A stretch of 64,000 bases of DNA from Megamerina dolium (lineage: Eukaryota > Arthropoda > Insecta > Diptera > Megamerinidae), in NCBI GenBank assembly GCA_963854835.1, contig OY978530.1, positions 18,886,733 through 18,950,732 on the forward strand. Direction: 5' to 3'. Both the position numbers and the translations under genes were made by a program. Under the pieces are notes generated by a model, which made no database searches, was not told the DNA's origin, and was given only the letters and a program-made list of their open reading frames with translations. Every line of letters begins with the position of its first letter. The first letter of the stretch is position 1. Shown here one piece after another: positions 33,490-48,170 of the stretch.

Positions 33490-36305
33490 GGTACACTGAT
33501 TTTCTACCAGACAGAAGATTGCCGAAGTTACAGCTGTTTCAATTTAAAATTTGTATGGGGGCTACGCTAAACAGTAGGCGTGGTGCGTCCATTTCCTGTG
33601 AGCCTAGTTGCTCGTACAATACTAATCCACACCTTAAATCTCGTTATTCTACGCTGAATAGTTTGCAAGTTATAACCGGTAAAATTTTTTTTTAATTTTC
33701 GCAACTTTGTATAGGAGACCCAAAAAGGAGTGGGCGTGGTACACTGATTTTCGACCAGATTATTTTCAACTACTATGTTAATCTATGTGTCAATTATGGT
33801 TATTCTAGAGAGAAGATTGCCGAAGTTACAGCTGTTTCAATTGAAAATTTGTATGGGGGCTACGATAAACAGTGGGCCTGGTGCATCCATTTCGTGTGAG
33901 CCTAGTTGCTCGTACAATACTAATCTATACCTTAAATCTCGTTGTCCTACGCTAAATGGTTTGTAAGTTATGGAGCTTAAAATTTTAGTTTAATTCCCTC
34001 GACTTTGTATGGGAGACCAATGAAGGAGTGGGCGTGGCACACTGATTTTCTGTCAGATTATTTCCGACTACGATATTAATTTAAGTCTCAATTATGGTTA
34101 TTCTAGACGGAAGATTGCCGAAGTTACAGCTGTTTCAATTTAAAATTTGTATGGAGGCTACGATAAACAGTGGGCGTGGTGCGCCCATTTCCCGTTAGTC
34201 TAGTTGCTCGTACAATACTAATCCACACCTTAAATCTCGTTATTCTGCGCTGAATAGTTTGCAAGTTATAACCGGTAACATTTTATTTTAATTTCCGCAA
34301 CTTTGTATGGGAGACCCAAAAATGAGTGGGCGTGGTACACTGATTTTCTACCAGATTATTTCCGACTACTATGTTAATCTAACTGTAAATTATGGTTATT
34401 CTAGAGAGAAGATTGCCGAAGTTACAGCTGTTTCAATTTGAAATTTGTATGGGGGCTACGATAAACAGTGGGCGTGGTGCGCCCATTTCCCGTTAGTCTA
34501 GTTGCTCGTACAATTCTAATCCACACCTTAAATCTCGTTATTCTACGCTGAATAGTTTGCAAGTTATAACCGGTAACATTTTTTTTTAATTTCCGCAACT
34601 TTCTATGGGAGACCCAAAAAGGAGTGGGCGTGGTACACTGATTTACTACCAGATTATTTTCAACTACTATGTTAATCTATGTGTCAATTATGGTTATTCT
34701 AGACAGAAGATTGCCGAAGTTACAGCTGTTTCAATTTAAAATTTGTATGGGGGCTACGATAAACAGTGGGCGTGGTGTGTCCATTTCCTGTGAGCCTAGT
34801 TGCTCGTACAATACTAATCCACACCTTAAATCTCGTTATTCTTTGTATGGGAGACAAAAAAGGAGTGGGCGTGGTACACTGATTTTCGACCAGATTATTT
34901 TCAACTACTATGTTAATCTATGTGTCAATTATGGTTATTCTAGATAGAAGATTGCCGAAGTTACAGCTGTTTCAATTGAAAATTTCTCTGGGGGCTACGA
35001 TAAACAGTGGGCGTGGTGCGTCCATTTCCTGTGAGCCTAGTTGCTCGTACAATACTAATCTATACCTTAAATCTCGTTGTCCTACGCTAAATGGTTTGTA
35101 AGTTATGGAGCTTAAAATTTTAGTTTAATTCCCTCGACTTTGTATGGGAGACCAATGAAGGAGTGGGCGTGGCACACTGATTTTCTGTCAGATTGTTTCC
35201 GACTACGATATTAATTTAAGTGTCAATTATGGTTATTCTAGACAGAAGATTGCCGAAGTTACAGCTGTTTCAATTTAAAATTTGTATGGAGGCTACGATA
35301 AACAGTGGGCGTGGTGCGCCCATTTCCCGTTAGTCTAGTTGCTCGTACAATACTAATCCACACCTTAAATCTCGTTATTCTGCGCTGAATAGTTTGCAAG
35401 TTATAACCGGTAACATTTTATTTTAATTTCCGCAACTTTGTATGGGAGACCCAAAAATGAGTGGGCGTGGTACACTGATTTTCTACCAGATTATTTCCGA
35501 CTACTATGTTAATCTAACTGTAAATTATGGTTATTCTAGAGAGAAGATTGCCGAAGTTACAGCTGTTTCAATTTGAAATTTGTATGGGGGCTACGATAAA
35601 CAGTGGGCGTGGTGCGCCCATTTCCCGTTAGTCTAGTTGCTCGTACAATTCTAATCCACACCTTAAATCTCGTTATTCTACGCTGAATAGTTTGCAAGTT
35701 ATAACCGGTAACATTTTTTTTTAATTTCCGCAACTTTCTATGGGAGACCCAAAAAGGAGTGGGCGTGGTACACTGATTTTCTACCAGATTATTTCCAACT
35801 ACTATGTTAATCTAAGTGTCCATTATGGTTATTCTAGAGAGAAGATTGCCGAAGTTACAGCTGTTTCAATTTAAAATTTGTATGGGGGCTACGATAAACA
35901 GTGGGCGTGGTGCGTCCATTTCCTGTGAGCCTAGTTGTTCGTACAATACTAATCCACACCTTAAATCTCGTTATTCTACGCTAAATAGTTTGCAAGTTAT
36001 AACCGGTAAAATTTTTTTTTAATTTCCGCAAAATTATATGGGAGACCCAAAAAGGAGTGGGCGTGGTACACTGATTTTCTACCAGATTATTTCCAACTAC
36101 TATGTTAATCTAACTGTAAATTATGGTTATTCTAGAGAGAAGATTGCCGAAGTTACAGCTGTTTCAATTTGAAATTTGTATGGGGGCTACGATAAACAGT
36201 GGGCGTGGTGCGCCCATTTCCCGTTAGTCTAGTTGCTCGTACAATTCTAATCCACACCTTAAATCTCGTTATTCTACGCTGAATAGTTTGCAAGTTATAA
36301 CCGGT
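33490..36305 (+). repeat. Higher-order repeat 4, copy 1 (offset 4,661 bp)
   Basis: The block recurs at 38151-40966. It contains a variant with GGGAGACAAAAAAGG (34853) and AATTTCTCTGGGGG (34981), both repeated at 39514 and 39642. The first ~1.1 kb also recurs at 36115-37265 (offset 2,625), so duplications are nested. Confidence 0.8.
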
Positions 36306-38150
36306 AAAATTTTTTTTTAATTTTCGCAACTTTGTATAGGAGACCCAAAAAGGAGTGGGCGTGGTACACTGATTTTCGACCAGATTATTTTCAACTACTA
36401 TGTTAATCTATGTGTCAATTATGGTTATTCTAGAGAGAAGATTGCCGAAGTTACAGCTGTTTCAATTGAAAATTTGTATGGGGGCTACGATAAACAGTGG
36501 GCCTGGTGCATCCATTTCGTGTGAGCCTAGTTGCTCGTACAATACTAATCTATACCTTAAATCTCGTTGTCCTACGCTAAATGGTTTGTAAGTTATGGAG
36601 CTTAAAATTTTAGTTTAATTCCCTCGACTTTGTATGGGAGACCAATGAAGGAGTGGGCGTGGCACACTGATTTTCTGTCAGATTATTTCCGACTACGATA
36701 TTAATTTAAGTCTCAATTATGGTTATTCTAGACGGAAGATTGCCGAAGTTACAGCTGTTTCAATTTAAAATTTGTATGGAGGCTACGATAAACAGTGGGC
36801 GTGGTGCGCCCATTTCCCGTTAGTCTAGTTGCTCGTACAATACTAATCCACACCTTAAATCTCGTTATTCTGCGCTGAATAGTTTGCAAGTTATAACCGG
36901 TAACATTTTATTTTAATTTCCGCAACTTTGTATGGGAGACCCAAAAATGAGTGGGCGTGGTACACTGATTTTCTACCAGATTATTTCCGACTACTATGTT
37001 AATCTAACTGTAAATTATGGTTATTCTAGAGAGAAGATTGCCGAAGTTACAGCTGTTTCAATTTGAAATTTGTATGGGGGCTACGATAAACAGTGGGCGT
37101 GGTGCGCCCATTTCCCGTTAGTCTAGTTGCTCGTACAATTCTAATCCACACCTTAAATCTCGTTATTCTACGCTGAATAGTTTGCAAGTTATAACCGGTA
37201 ACATTTTTTTTTAATTTCCGCAACTTTCTATGGGAGACCCAAAAAGGAGTGGGCGTGGTACACTGATTTTCTACCAGATTATTTCCAACTACTATGTTAA
37301 TCTAAGTGTCCATTATGGTTATTCTAGAGAGAAGATTGCCGAAGTTACAGCTGTTTCAATTTAAAATTTGTATGGGGGCTACGATAAACAGTGGGCGTGG
37401 TGCGTCCATTTCCTGTGAGCCTAGTTGTTCGTACAATACTAATCCACACCTTAAATCTCGTTATTCTACGCTAAATAGTTTGCAAGTTATAACCGGTAAA
37501 ATTTTTTTTTAATTTCCGCAAAATTATATGGGAGACCCAAAAAGGAGTGGGCGTGGTACACTGATTTTCTACCAGATTATTTCCAACTACTATGTTAATC
37601 TAACTGTAAATTATGGTTATTCTAGAGAGAAGATTGCCGAAGTTACAGCTGTTTCAATTTGAAATTTGTATGGGGGCTACGATAAACAGTGGGCGTGGTG
37701 CGCCCATTTCCCGTTAGTCTAGTTGCTCGTACAATTCTAATCCACACCTTAAATCTCGTTATTCTACGCTGAATAGTTTGCAAGTTATAACCGGTAACAT
37801 TTTTTTTTAATTTCCGCAACTTTCTATGGGAGACCCAAAAAGGAGTGGGCGTGGTACACTGATATTCTACCAGATTATTTCCAACTACTATGTTAATCTA
37901 AGTGTCAATTATGGTTAATCTAGAGAGAAGATTGCCGAAGTTACAGCTGTTTCAATTTGAAATTTGTATGGGGGCTACGATAAACAGTGGGCGTGGTGCG
38001 CCCATTTCCCGTTAGTCTAGTTGCTCGTACAATTCTAATCCACACCTTAAATCTCGTTATTCTACGCTGAATAGTTTGCAAGTTATAACCGGTAACATTT
38101 TTTTTTAATTTCCGCAACTTTCTATGGGAGACCCAAAAAGGAGTGGGCGT
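36306..38150 (+). repeat. Satellite monomers between the two copies of repeat 4
   Basis: Mosaic of blocks also found on either side. The 36305-37265 part copies the start of repeat 4, and the TTCTATGGGAG monomers (37227, 37822, 38119) resemble those of repeat 3. Confidence 0.8.
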
Positions 38151-40966
38151 GGTACACTGATTTTCTACCAGACAGAAGATTGCCGAAGTTACAGCTGTTT
38201 CAATTTAAAATTTGTATGGGGGCTACGCTAAACAGTAGGCGTGGTGCGTCCATTTCCTGTGAGCCTAGTTGCTCGTACAATACTAATCCACACCTTAAAT
38301 CTCGTTATTCTACGCTGAATAGTTTGCAAGTTATAACCGGTAAAATTTTTTTTTAATTTTCGCAACTTTGTATAGGAGACCCAAAAAGGAGTGGGCGTGG
38401 TACACTGATTTTCGACCAGATTATTTTCAACTACTATGTTAATCTATGTGTCAATTATGGTTATTCTAGAGAGAAGATTGCCGAAGTTACAGCTGTTTCA
38501 ATTGAAAATTTGTATGGGGGCTACGATAAACAGTGGGCCTGGTGCATCCATTTCGTGTGAGCCTAGTTGCTCGTACAATACTAATCTATACCTTAAATCT
38601 CGTTGTCCTACGCTAAATGGTTTGTAAGTTATGGAGCTTAAAATTTTAGTTTAATTCCCTCGACTTTGTATGGGAGACCAATGAAGGAGTGGGCGTGGCA
38701 CACTGATTTTCTGTCAGATTATTTCCGACTACGATATTAATTTAAGTCTCAATTATGGTTATTCTAGACGGAAGATTGCCGAAGTTACAGCTGTTTCAAT
38801 TTAAAATTTGTATGGAGGCTACGATAAACAGTGGGCGTGGTGCGCCCATTTCCCGTTAGTCTAGTTGCTCGTACAATACTAATCCACACCTTAAATCTCG
38901 TTATTCTGCGCTGAATAGTTTGCAAGTTATAACCGGTAACATTTTATTTTAATTTCCGCAACTTTGTATGGGAGACCCAAAAATGAGTGGGCGTGGTACA
39001 CTGATTTTCTACCAGATTATTTCCGACTACTATGTTAATCTAACTGTAAATTATGGTTATTCTAGAGAGAAGATTGCCGAAGTTACAGCTGTTTCAATTT
39101 GAAATTTGTATGGGGGCTACGATAAACAGTGGGCGTGGTGCGCCCATTTCCCGTTAGTCTAGTTGCTCGTACAATTCTAATCCACACCTTAAATCTCGTT
39201 ATTCTACGCTGAATAGTTTGCAAGTTATAACCGGTAACATTTTTTTTTAATTTCCGCAACTTTCTATGGGAGACCCAAAAAGGAGTGGGCGTGGTACACT
39301 GATTTACTACCAGATTATTTTCAACTACTATGTTAATCTATGTGTCAATTATGGTTATTCTAGACAGAAGATTGCCGAAGTTACAGCTGTTTCAATTTAA
39401 AATTTGTATGGGGGCTACGATAAACAGTGGGCGTGGTGTGTCCATTTCCTGTGAGCCTAGTTGCTCGTACAATACTAATCCACACCTTAAATCTCGTTAT
39501 TCTTTGTATGGGAGACAAAAAAGGAGTGGGCGTGGTACACTGATTTTCGACCAGATTATTTTCAACTACTATGTTAATCTATGTGTCAATTATGGTTATT
39601 CTAGATAGAAGATTGCCGAAGTTACAGCTGTTTCAATTGAAAATTTCTCTGGGGGCTACGATAAACAGTGGGCGTGGTGCGTCCATTTCCTGTGAGCCTA
39701 GTTGCTCGTACAATACTAATCTATACCTTAAATCTCGTTGTCCTACGCTAAATGGTTTGTAAGTTATGGAGCTTAAAATTTTAGTTTAATTCCCTCGACT
39801 TTGTATGGGAGACCAATGAAGGAGTGGGCGTGGCACACTGATTTTCTGTCAGATTGTTTCCGACTACGATATTAATTTAAGTGTCAATTATGGTTATTCT
39901 AGACAGAAGATTGCCGAAGTTACAGCTGTTTCAATTTAAAATTTGTATGGAGGCTACGATAAACAGTGGGCGTGGTGCGCCCATTTCCCGTTAGTCTAGT
40001 TGCTCGTACAATACTAATCCACACCTTAAATCTCGTTATTCTGCGCTGAATAGTTTGCAAGTTATAACCGGTAACATTTTATTTTAATTTCCGCAACTTT
40101 GTATGGGAGACCCAAAAATGAGTGGGCGTGGTACACTGATTTTCTACCAGATTATTTCCGACTACTATGTTAATCTAACTGTAAATTATGGTTATTCTAG
40201 AGAGAAGATTGCCGAAGTTACAGCTGTTTCAATTTGAAATTTGTATGGGGGCTACGATAAACAGTGGGCGTGGTGCGCCCATTTCCCGTTAGTCTAGTTG
40301 CTCGTACAATTCTAATCCACACCTTAAATCTCGTTATTCTACGCTGAATAGTTTGCAAGTTATAACCGGTAACATTTTTTTTTAATTTCCGCAACTTTCT
40401 ATGGGAGACCCAAAAAGGAGTGGGCGTGGTACACTGATTTTCTACCAGATTATTTCCAACTACTATGTTAATCTAAGTGTCCATTATGGTTATTCTAGAG
40501 AGAAGATTGCCGAAGTTACAGCTGTTTCAATTTAAAATTTGTATGGGGGCTACGATAAACAGTGGGCGTGGTGCGTCCATTTCCTGTGAGCCTAGTTGTT
40601 CGTACAATACTAATCCACACCTTAAATCTCGTTATTCTACGCTAAATAGTTTGCAAGTTATAACCGGTAAAATTTTTTTTTAATTTCCGCAAAATTATAT
40701 GGGAGACCCAAAAAGGAGTGGGCGTGGTACACTGATTTTCTACCAGATTATTTCCAACTACTATGTTAATCTAACTGTAAATTATGGTTATTCTAGAGAG
40801 AAGATTGCCGAAGTTACAGCTGTTTCAATTTGAAATTTGTATGGGGGCTACGATAAACAGTGGGCGTGGTGCGCCCATTTCCCGTTAGTCTAGTTGCTCG
40901 TACAATTCTAATCCACACCTTAAATCTCGTTATTCTACGCTGAATAGTTTGCAAGTTATAACCGGT
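38151..40966 (+). repeat. Higher-order repeat 4, copy 2
   Basis: Copy of 33490-36305 displaced by 4,661 bp, with the same rare marks. It diverges at about 40966, where AACATT and TTCTATGGG replace AAAATT and TTGTATAGG. Confidence 0.8.
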
Positions 40967-42184
40967 AACATTTTTTTTTAATTTCCGCAACTTTCTATGG
41001 GAGACCCAAAAAGGAGTGGGCGTGGTACACTGATATTCTACCAGATTATTTCCAACTACTATGTTAATCTAAGTGTCAATTATGGTTAATCTAGAGAGAA
41101 GATTGCCGAAGTTACAGCTGTTTCAATTTGAAATTTGTATGGGGGCTACGATAAACAGTGGGCGTGGTGCGCCCATTTCCCGTTAGTCTAGTTGCTCGTA
41201 CAATTCTAATCCACACCTTAAATCTCGTTATTCTACGCTGAATAGTTTGCAAGTTATAACCGGTAACATTTTTTTTTAATTTCCGCAACTTTCTATGGGA
41301 GACCCAAAAAGGAGTGGGCGTGGTACACTGATTTTCTACCAGATTATTTCCAACTACTATGTTAATCTAAGTGTCCATTATGGTTATTCTAGAGAGAAGA
41401 TTGCCGAAGTTACAGCTGTTTCAATTTAAAATTTGTATGGGGGCTACGATAAACAGTGGGCGTGGTGCGTCCATTTCCTGTGAGCCTAGTTGCTCGTACA
41501 ATACTAATCTATACCTTAAATCTCGTTGTCCTACGCTAAATGGTTTGTAAGTTATGGAGCTTAAAATTTTAGTTTAATTCCCTCGACTTTGTATGGGAGA
41601 CCAATGAAGGAGTGAGCGTGGCACACTGATTTTCTGTCAGATTATTTCCGACTACGATATTAATTTAAGTGTCAATTATGGTTATTCTAGACGGAAGATT
41701 GCCGAAGTTACAGCTGTTTCAATTTAAAATTTGTATGGAGGCTACGATAAACAGTGGGCGTGGTGCGCCCATTTCCCGTTAGTCTAGTTGCTCGTACAAT
41801 ACTAATCCACACCTTAAATCTCGTTATTCTGCGCTGAATAGTTTGCAAGTTATAACCGGTAACATTTTATTTTAATTTCCGCAACTTTGTATGGGAGACC
41901 CAAAAATGAGTGGGCGTGGTACACTGATTTTCTACCAGATTATTTCCGACTACTATGTTAATCTAACTGTAAATTATGGTTATTCTAGAGAGAAGATTGC
42001 CGAAGTTACAGCTGTTTCAATTTAAAATTTGTATGGGGGCTACGATAAACAGTGGGCGTGGTGCGCCCATTTCCCGTTAGTCTAGTTGCTCGTACAATAC
42101 TAATCCACACCTTAAATCTCGTTATTCTACGCTGAATAGTTTGCAAGTTATAACCGGTAACATTTTTTTTTAATTTCCGCAACT
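40967..42184 (+). repeat. Satellite monomers, mixed types
   Basis: Normal monomers with TTCTATGGGAG marks, then a B-type monomer (GGAGTGAGCGTGGCAC near 41610) and CCCGTTAGTCTAG-type monomers. No other element is present. Confidence 0.8.
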
Positions 42185-45100
42185 TTGTATGGGAGACCCA
42201 AAAAGGAGTGGGCATGGTACACTGATTTTCTACCAGACAGAAGATTGCCGAAGTTACAGCTGTTTCAATTTAAAATTTGTATGGGGGCTACGCTAAACAG
42301 TAGGCGTGGTGCGTCCATTTCCTGTGAGCCTAGTTGCTCGTACAATACTAATCCACACCTTAAATCTCGTTATTCTACGCTGAATAGTTTGCAAGTTATA
42401 ACCGGTAAAATTTTTTTTTAATTTCCGCAACTTTGTATAGGAGACCCAAAAAGGAGTGGGCGTGGTACACTGATTTTCGACCAGATTATTTTCAACTACT
42501 ATGTTAATCTATGTGTCAATTATGGTTATTCTAGAGAGAAGATTGCCGAAGTTACAGCTGTTTCAATTGAAAATTTGTATGGGGGCTACGATAAACAGTG
42601 GGCCTGGTGCATCCATTTCGTGTGAGCCTAGTTGCTCGTACAATACTAATCTATACCTTAAATCTCGTTGTCCTACGCTAAATGGTTTGTAAGTTATGGA
42701 GCTTAAAAGTTTTAGTTTAATTCCCTCGACTTTGTATGAGAGACCCATGAAGGAGTGGGCGTGGCACACTGATTTTCTGCCAGATTATTTCCGACTACGA
42801 TATTAATTTAGGTGTCACTTATGGTTATTCTAGAAAGAAGATTGCCGAAGTTACAGCTGTTTAAATTTAAAATTTGTATGGGGGCTACGATAAACAGTGG
42901 GCGTGGTGTGTCCATTTCCTGTGAGCCTAGTTGCTTGTACAATACTAATCCACACCTTTAATGTCCTTATTCTACAGTGAATAGTTTGCAAGTTATAACC
43001 GGTAACATTTTTTTTTAATTTCCGCAACTTTGTATAGGAGACCCAAAAAGGAGTGGGCGTGGTACACTGATTTACTACCAGATTATTTCCGACTACCATG
43101 TTAATCTAAGTGTCAATTATGGTTTTTCTAGAGATAAGATTGCCGAAGTTACAGCTTTTTCAATTTAAAAGAATTTCAGTCATTTTGTATGGGGGCTACA
43201 ATAAACAGTGGGCATGGCGCGCCCATTTCCTATGAGCCTAGTTTCTCGTACAATACTAATACATACCTTAAACCTCGTTGTCCTACGCTAAATGGTTTGT
43301 AAGTTATGGAGCTTAAAAGTTTTAGTTTAATTCCCTCGACTTTGTATGGGAGACCCATGAAGAAGTGGGCGTAGCACACTGATATTCTGTCAGATTATTT
43401 CCGACTACGATATTAATTTAGGTGTCACTTATGGTTATTCTAGAAAGAAGATTGCCGAAGTTACAGCTGTTTAAATTTAAAATTTGTATGGGGGCTACGA
43501 TAAACAGTGGGCGTGGTGTGTCCATTTCCTGTGAGCCTAGTTGCTCGTACAATACTAATCCACACCTTAAATCTCGTAATTCTACGCTGAATAGTTTGCA
43601 AGTTATAACCGGTAACATTTTTTTAATTTCCGCAACTTTGTATGGGAGACCCAAAAATGAGTGGGCGCGGTACACTGATTTTCTACCGGATTACTTCCGA
43701 CTACTATGTTAATCTAAGTGTCAATTATGGTTATTCTAGACAGAAGATTGCCGAAGATACAGCTGTTTCAATTTAAAATTTGTATGGGGGCTACCATAAA
43801 CAGTGGGCGTGGTGCGTCCATTTCCTGTGAGCCTAGTTGCTCGTACAATACTAATCTATACCCTAAATCTCGTTGTCCTACGCTAAATGGTTTGCAAGTT
43901 ATAACCGGTAAAAATTTTTTTTAATTTCCGCAACTTTGTATGGGAGACCCAAAAGGAGTGGGCGTGGTACACTGATTTTCTACCAGACAGAAGATTGCCG
44001 AAGTTACAGCTGTTTCAATTTAAAATTTGTATGGGGGCTACGCTAAACAGTGGGCGTGGTGCGTCCATTTCCTGTGAGCCTAGTTGCTCGTACAATACTA
44101 ATCCACACCTTAAATCTCGTTATTCTACGCTGAATAGTTTGCAAGTTATAACCGGTAACATTTTTTTTTAATTTCCGCAACTTTGTATGGGAGACCCAAA
44201 AAGGAGTGGGCGTGGTACACTGATTTTCTACCAGACAGAAGATTGCCGAAGTTACAGCTGTTTCAATTTAAAATTTGTATGGGGGCTACGCTAAACAGTG
44301 GGCGTCGTGCGTCCATTTCCTGTGAGCCTAGTTGCTCGTACAATACTAGTCCACACCTTAAATCTCGTTATTCTACGCTGAATAGTTTGCAAGTTATAAC
44401 CGGTAAAATTTTTTTTAATTTCCGCAACTTTGTATAGGAGACCCAAAAAGGAGTGGGCGTGGTACACTGATTTTTGACCAGATTATTTTCAACTACTATG
44501 TTAATCTATGTGTCAATTAAGGTTATTCTAGAGAGAAGATTGCCGAAGTTACAGCTGTTTCAATTGAAAATTTGTATGGGGGCTACGATAAACAGTGGGC
44601 CTGGTGCATCCATTTCCTGTGAGCCTAGTTGATTGTACAATACTAATCTATACCCTAAATCTCGTTGTCCTGCGCTAAATGGTTTGTAAGTTATGGAGCT
44701 TAAAATTTTAGTTTAATTCCCCCGACTTTGTATGAGAGACCCATGAAGGAGTGGGCGTGGCACACTGATTTTCTGCCAGATTATTTCCGACTACGATATT
44801 AATTTAGGTGTCACTTATGGTTATTCTAGACAGAAGATTGCGAAGTTACAGCTGTTTAAATTTAAAATTTGTATGGGGGCTACGATAAACAGTGTGCGTG
44901 GTGCGCCCATTTCCTGTGAGCCTAGTTGCTTGTACAATACTAATCCACACCTTTAATGTCCTTATTCTACAGTGAATAGTTTGCAAGTTATAACCGGTAA
45001 CATTTTTTTTTAATTTCCGCAACTTTGTATGGGAGACCCAAAAATGTGTGGGCGTGGTACACTGATTTACTACCAGATTATTTCCGACTACCATGTTAAT

Positions 45101-48100
45101 CTAAGTGTCAATTATGGTTTTTCTAGAGAGAAGATTGCCGAAGTTACAGCTGTTTCAATTTAAAAGAATTTCAGTCGTTTTGTATGGGGGCTACAATAAA
45201 CAGTGGGCATGGCGCGCCCATTTCCTATGAGCCTAGTTTCTCGTACAATACTAATCCATACCTTAAACCTCGTTGTCCTACGCTAAATGGTTTGTAAGTT
45301 ATGGAGCTTAAAAGTTTTAGTTTAATTCCCTCGACTTTGTATGGGAGACCCATGAAGAAGTGGGCGTGGCACACTGATATTCTGTCAGATTATTTCCGAC
45401 TACGATATTAATGTAGGTGTCACTTATGGTTATTCTAGACAGAAGATTGCCGAAGTTACAGCTGTTTCAATTTAAAATTTGTATGGGGGCTACGATAAAC
45501 AGTGGGCGTGGTGCGCCCATTTCCTGTGTGCCTAGTTGCTCGTACAATACTAATCCACACCTTAAATCTCGTTATTCTACGGTGAATAGTTTGCAAGTTA
45601 TAACCGGTAACATTTTTTTAATTTCCGCAACTTTGTATGGGAGACCCAAAAATGAGTGGGCGCGGTACACTGATTTTCTACCGGATTACTTCCGACTACT
45701 ATGTTAATCTAAGTGTCAATTATGGTTATTCTAGACAGAAGATTGCCGAAGATACAGCTGTTTCAATTTAAAATTTGTATGGGGGCTACGATAAACAGTG
45801 GGCGTGGTGCGTCCATTTCCTGTGAGCCTAGTTGCTCGTACAATACTAATCTATACCCTAAATCTCGTTGTCCTACGCTAAATGGTTTGCAAGTTATAAC
45901 CGGTAAAAATTTTTTTTAATTTCCGCAACTTTGTATGGGAGACCCAAAAGGAGTGGGCGTGGTACACTGATTTTCTACCAGACAGAAGATTGCCGAAGTT
46001 ACAGCTGTTTCAATTTAAAATTTGTATGGGGGCTACGCTAAACAGTGGGCGTGGTGCGTCCATTTCCTGTGAGCCTAGTTGCTCGTACAATACTAATCCA
46101 CACCTTAAATCTCGTTATTCTACGCTGAATAGTTTGCAAGTTATAACCGGTAACATTTTTTTTTAATTTCCGCAACTTTGTATGGGAGACCCAAAAAGGA
46201 GTGGGCGTGGTACACTGATTTTCTACCAGACAGAAGATTGCCGAAGTTACAGCTGTTTCAATTTAAAATTTGTATGGGGGCTACGCTAAACAGTGGGCGT
46301 CGTGCGTCCATTTCCTGTGAGCCTAGTTGCTCGTACAATACTAGTCCACACCTTAAATCTCGTTATTCTACGCTGAATAGTTTGCAAGTTATAACCGGTA
46401 AAATTTTTTTTAATTTCCGCAACTTTGTATAGGAGACCCAAAAAGGAGTGGGCGTGGTACACTGATTTTTGACCAGATTATTTTCAACTACTATGTTAAT
46501 CTATGTGTCAATTAAGGTTATTCTAGAGAGAAGATTGCCGAAGTTACAGCTGTTTCAATTGAAAATTTGTATGGGGGCTACGATAAACAGTGGGCCTGGT
46601 GCATCCATTTCCTGTGAGCCTAGTTGATTGTACAATACTAATCTATACCCTAAATCTCGTTGTCCTGCGCTAAATGGTTTGTAAGTTATGGAGCTTAAAA
46701 TTTTAGTTTAATTCCCCCGACTTTGTATGAGAGACCCATGAAGGAGTGGGCGTGGCACACTGATTTTCTGCCAGATTATTTCCGACTACGATATTAATTT
46801 AGGTGTCACTTATGGTTATTCTAGACAGAAGATTGCCGAAGTTACAGCTGTTTAAATTTAAAATTTGTATGGGGGCTACGATAAACAGTGTGCGTGGTGC
46901 GCCCATTTCCTGTGAGCCTAGTTGCTTGTACAATACTAATCCACACCTTTAATGTCCTTATTCTACAGTGAATAGTTTGCAAGTTATAACCGGTAACATT
47001 TTTTTTTAATTTCCGCAACTTTGTATGGGAGACCCAAAAATGTGTGGGCGTGGTACACTGATTTACTACCAGATTATTTCCGACCACCATGTTAATCTAA
47101 GTGTCAATTATGGTTTTTCTAGAGAGAAGATTGCCGAAGTTACAGCTGTTTCAATTTAAAAGAATTTCAGTCGTTTTGTATGGGGGCTACAATAAACAGT
47201 GGGCATGGCGCGCCCATTTCCTATGAGCCTAGTTTCTCGTACAATACTAATCCATACCTTAAACCTCGTTGTCCTACGCTAAATGGTTTGTAAGTTATGG
47301 AGCTTAAAAGTTTTAGTTTAATTCCCTCGACTTTGTATGGGAGACCCATGAAGAAGTGGGCGTGGCACACTGATATTCTGCCAGATTATTTCCGACTACG
47401 ATATTAATGTAGGTGTCACTTATGGTTATTCTAGACAGAAGATTGCCGAAGTTACAGCTGTTTCAATTTAAAATTTGTATGGGGGCTACGATAAACAGTG
47501 GGCGTGGTGCGCCCATTTCCTGTGTGCCTAGTTGCTCGTACAATACTAATCCACACCTTAAATCTCGTTATTCTACGGTGAATAGTTTGCAAGTTATAAC
47601 CGGTAACATTTTTTTAATTTCCGCAACTTTGTATGGGAGACCCAAAAATGAGTGGGCGCGGTACACTGATTTTCTACCGGATTATTTCCGACTACTATGT
47701 TAATCTAAGTGTCAATTATGGTTATTCTAGACAGAAAATTGCCGAAGATACAGCTGTTTCAATTTAAAATTTGTATGGGGGCTACGATAAACAGTGGGCG
47801 TGGTGCGTCCATTTCCTGTGAGCCTAGTTGCTCGTACAATACTAATCTATACCATAAATCTCGTTGTCCTACGCTAAATGGTTTGCAAGTTATAACCGGT
47901 AAAAATTTTTTTTAATTTCCGCAACTTTGTATGGGAGACCCAAAAGGAGTGGGCGTGGTACACTGATTTTCTACCAGATTATTTCCAACTACTATGTTAA
48001 TCTAAGTGTCAATTATGGTTATTCTAGAGAGAAGATTGCCGAAGTTACAGCTGTTTCAATTTAAAATTTGTATGGGGGCTACGATAAACAGTGGGCGTGG

Positions 48101-48170
48101 TGTGTCCATTTCCTGTGAGCCTAGTTGCTCGTACAATACTAATCCACACCTTAAATCTCGTTATTCTTTG
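42185..48170 (+). repeat. Higher-order repeat 5, three copies of ~1,995 bp
   Basis: Copies start near 42185, 44183 and 46178 (the last incomplete). The second and third share several rare marks: GGGCGTCGTGCGTCC (44303 and 46298), ACTAGTCCACACC (44346 and 46341) and CAATTAAGGTTATTC (44515 and 46510). One base is missing at about 44840 (GATTGCGAAG), which turns the spacing from 1,995 into 1,996. Each copy contains one 15-bp-insertion monomer. A further partial copy lies at 51950-53400. Confidence 0.85.
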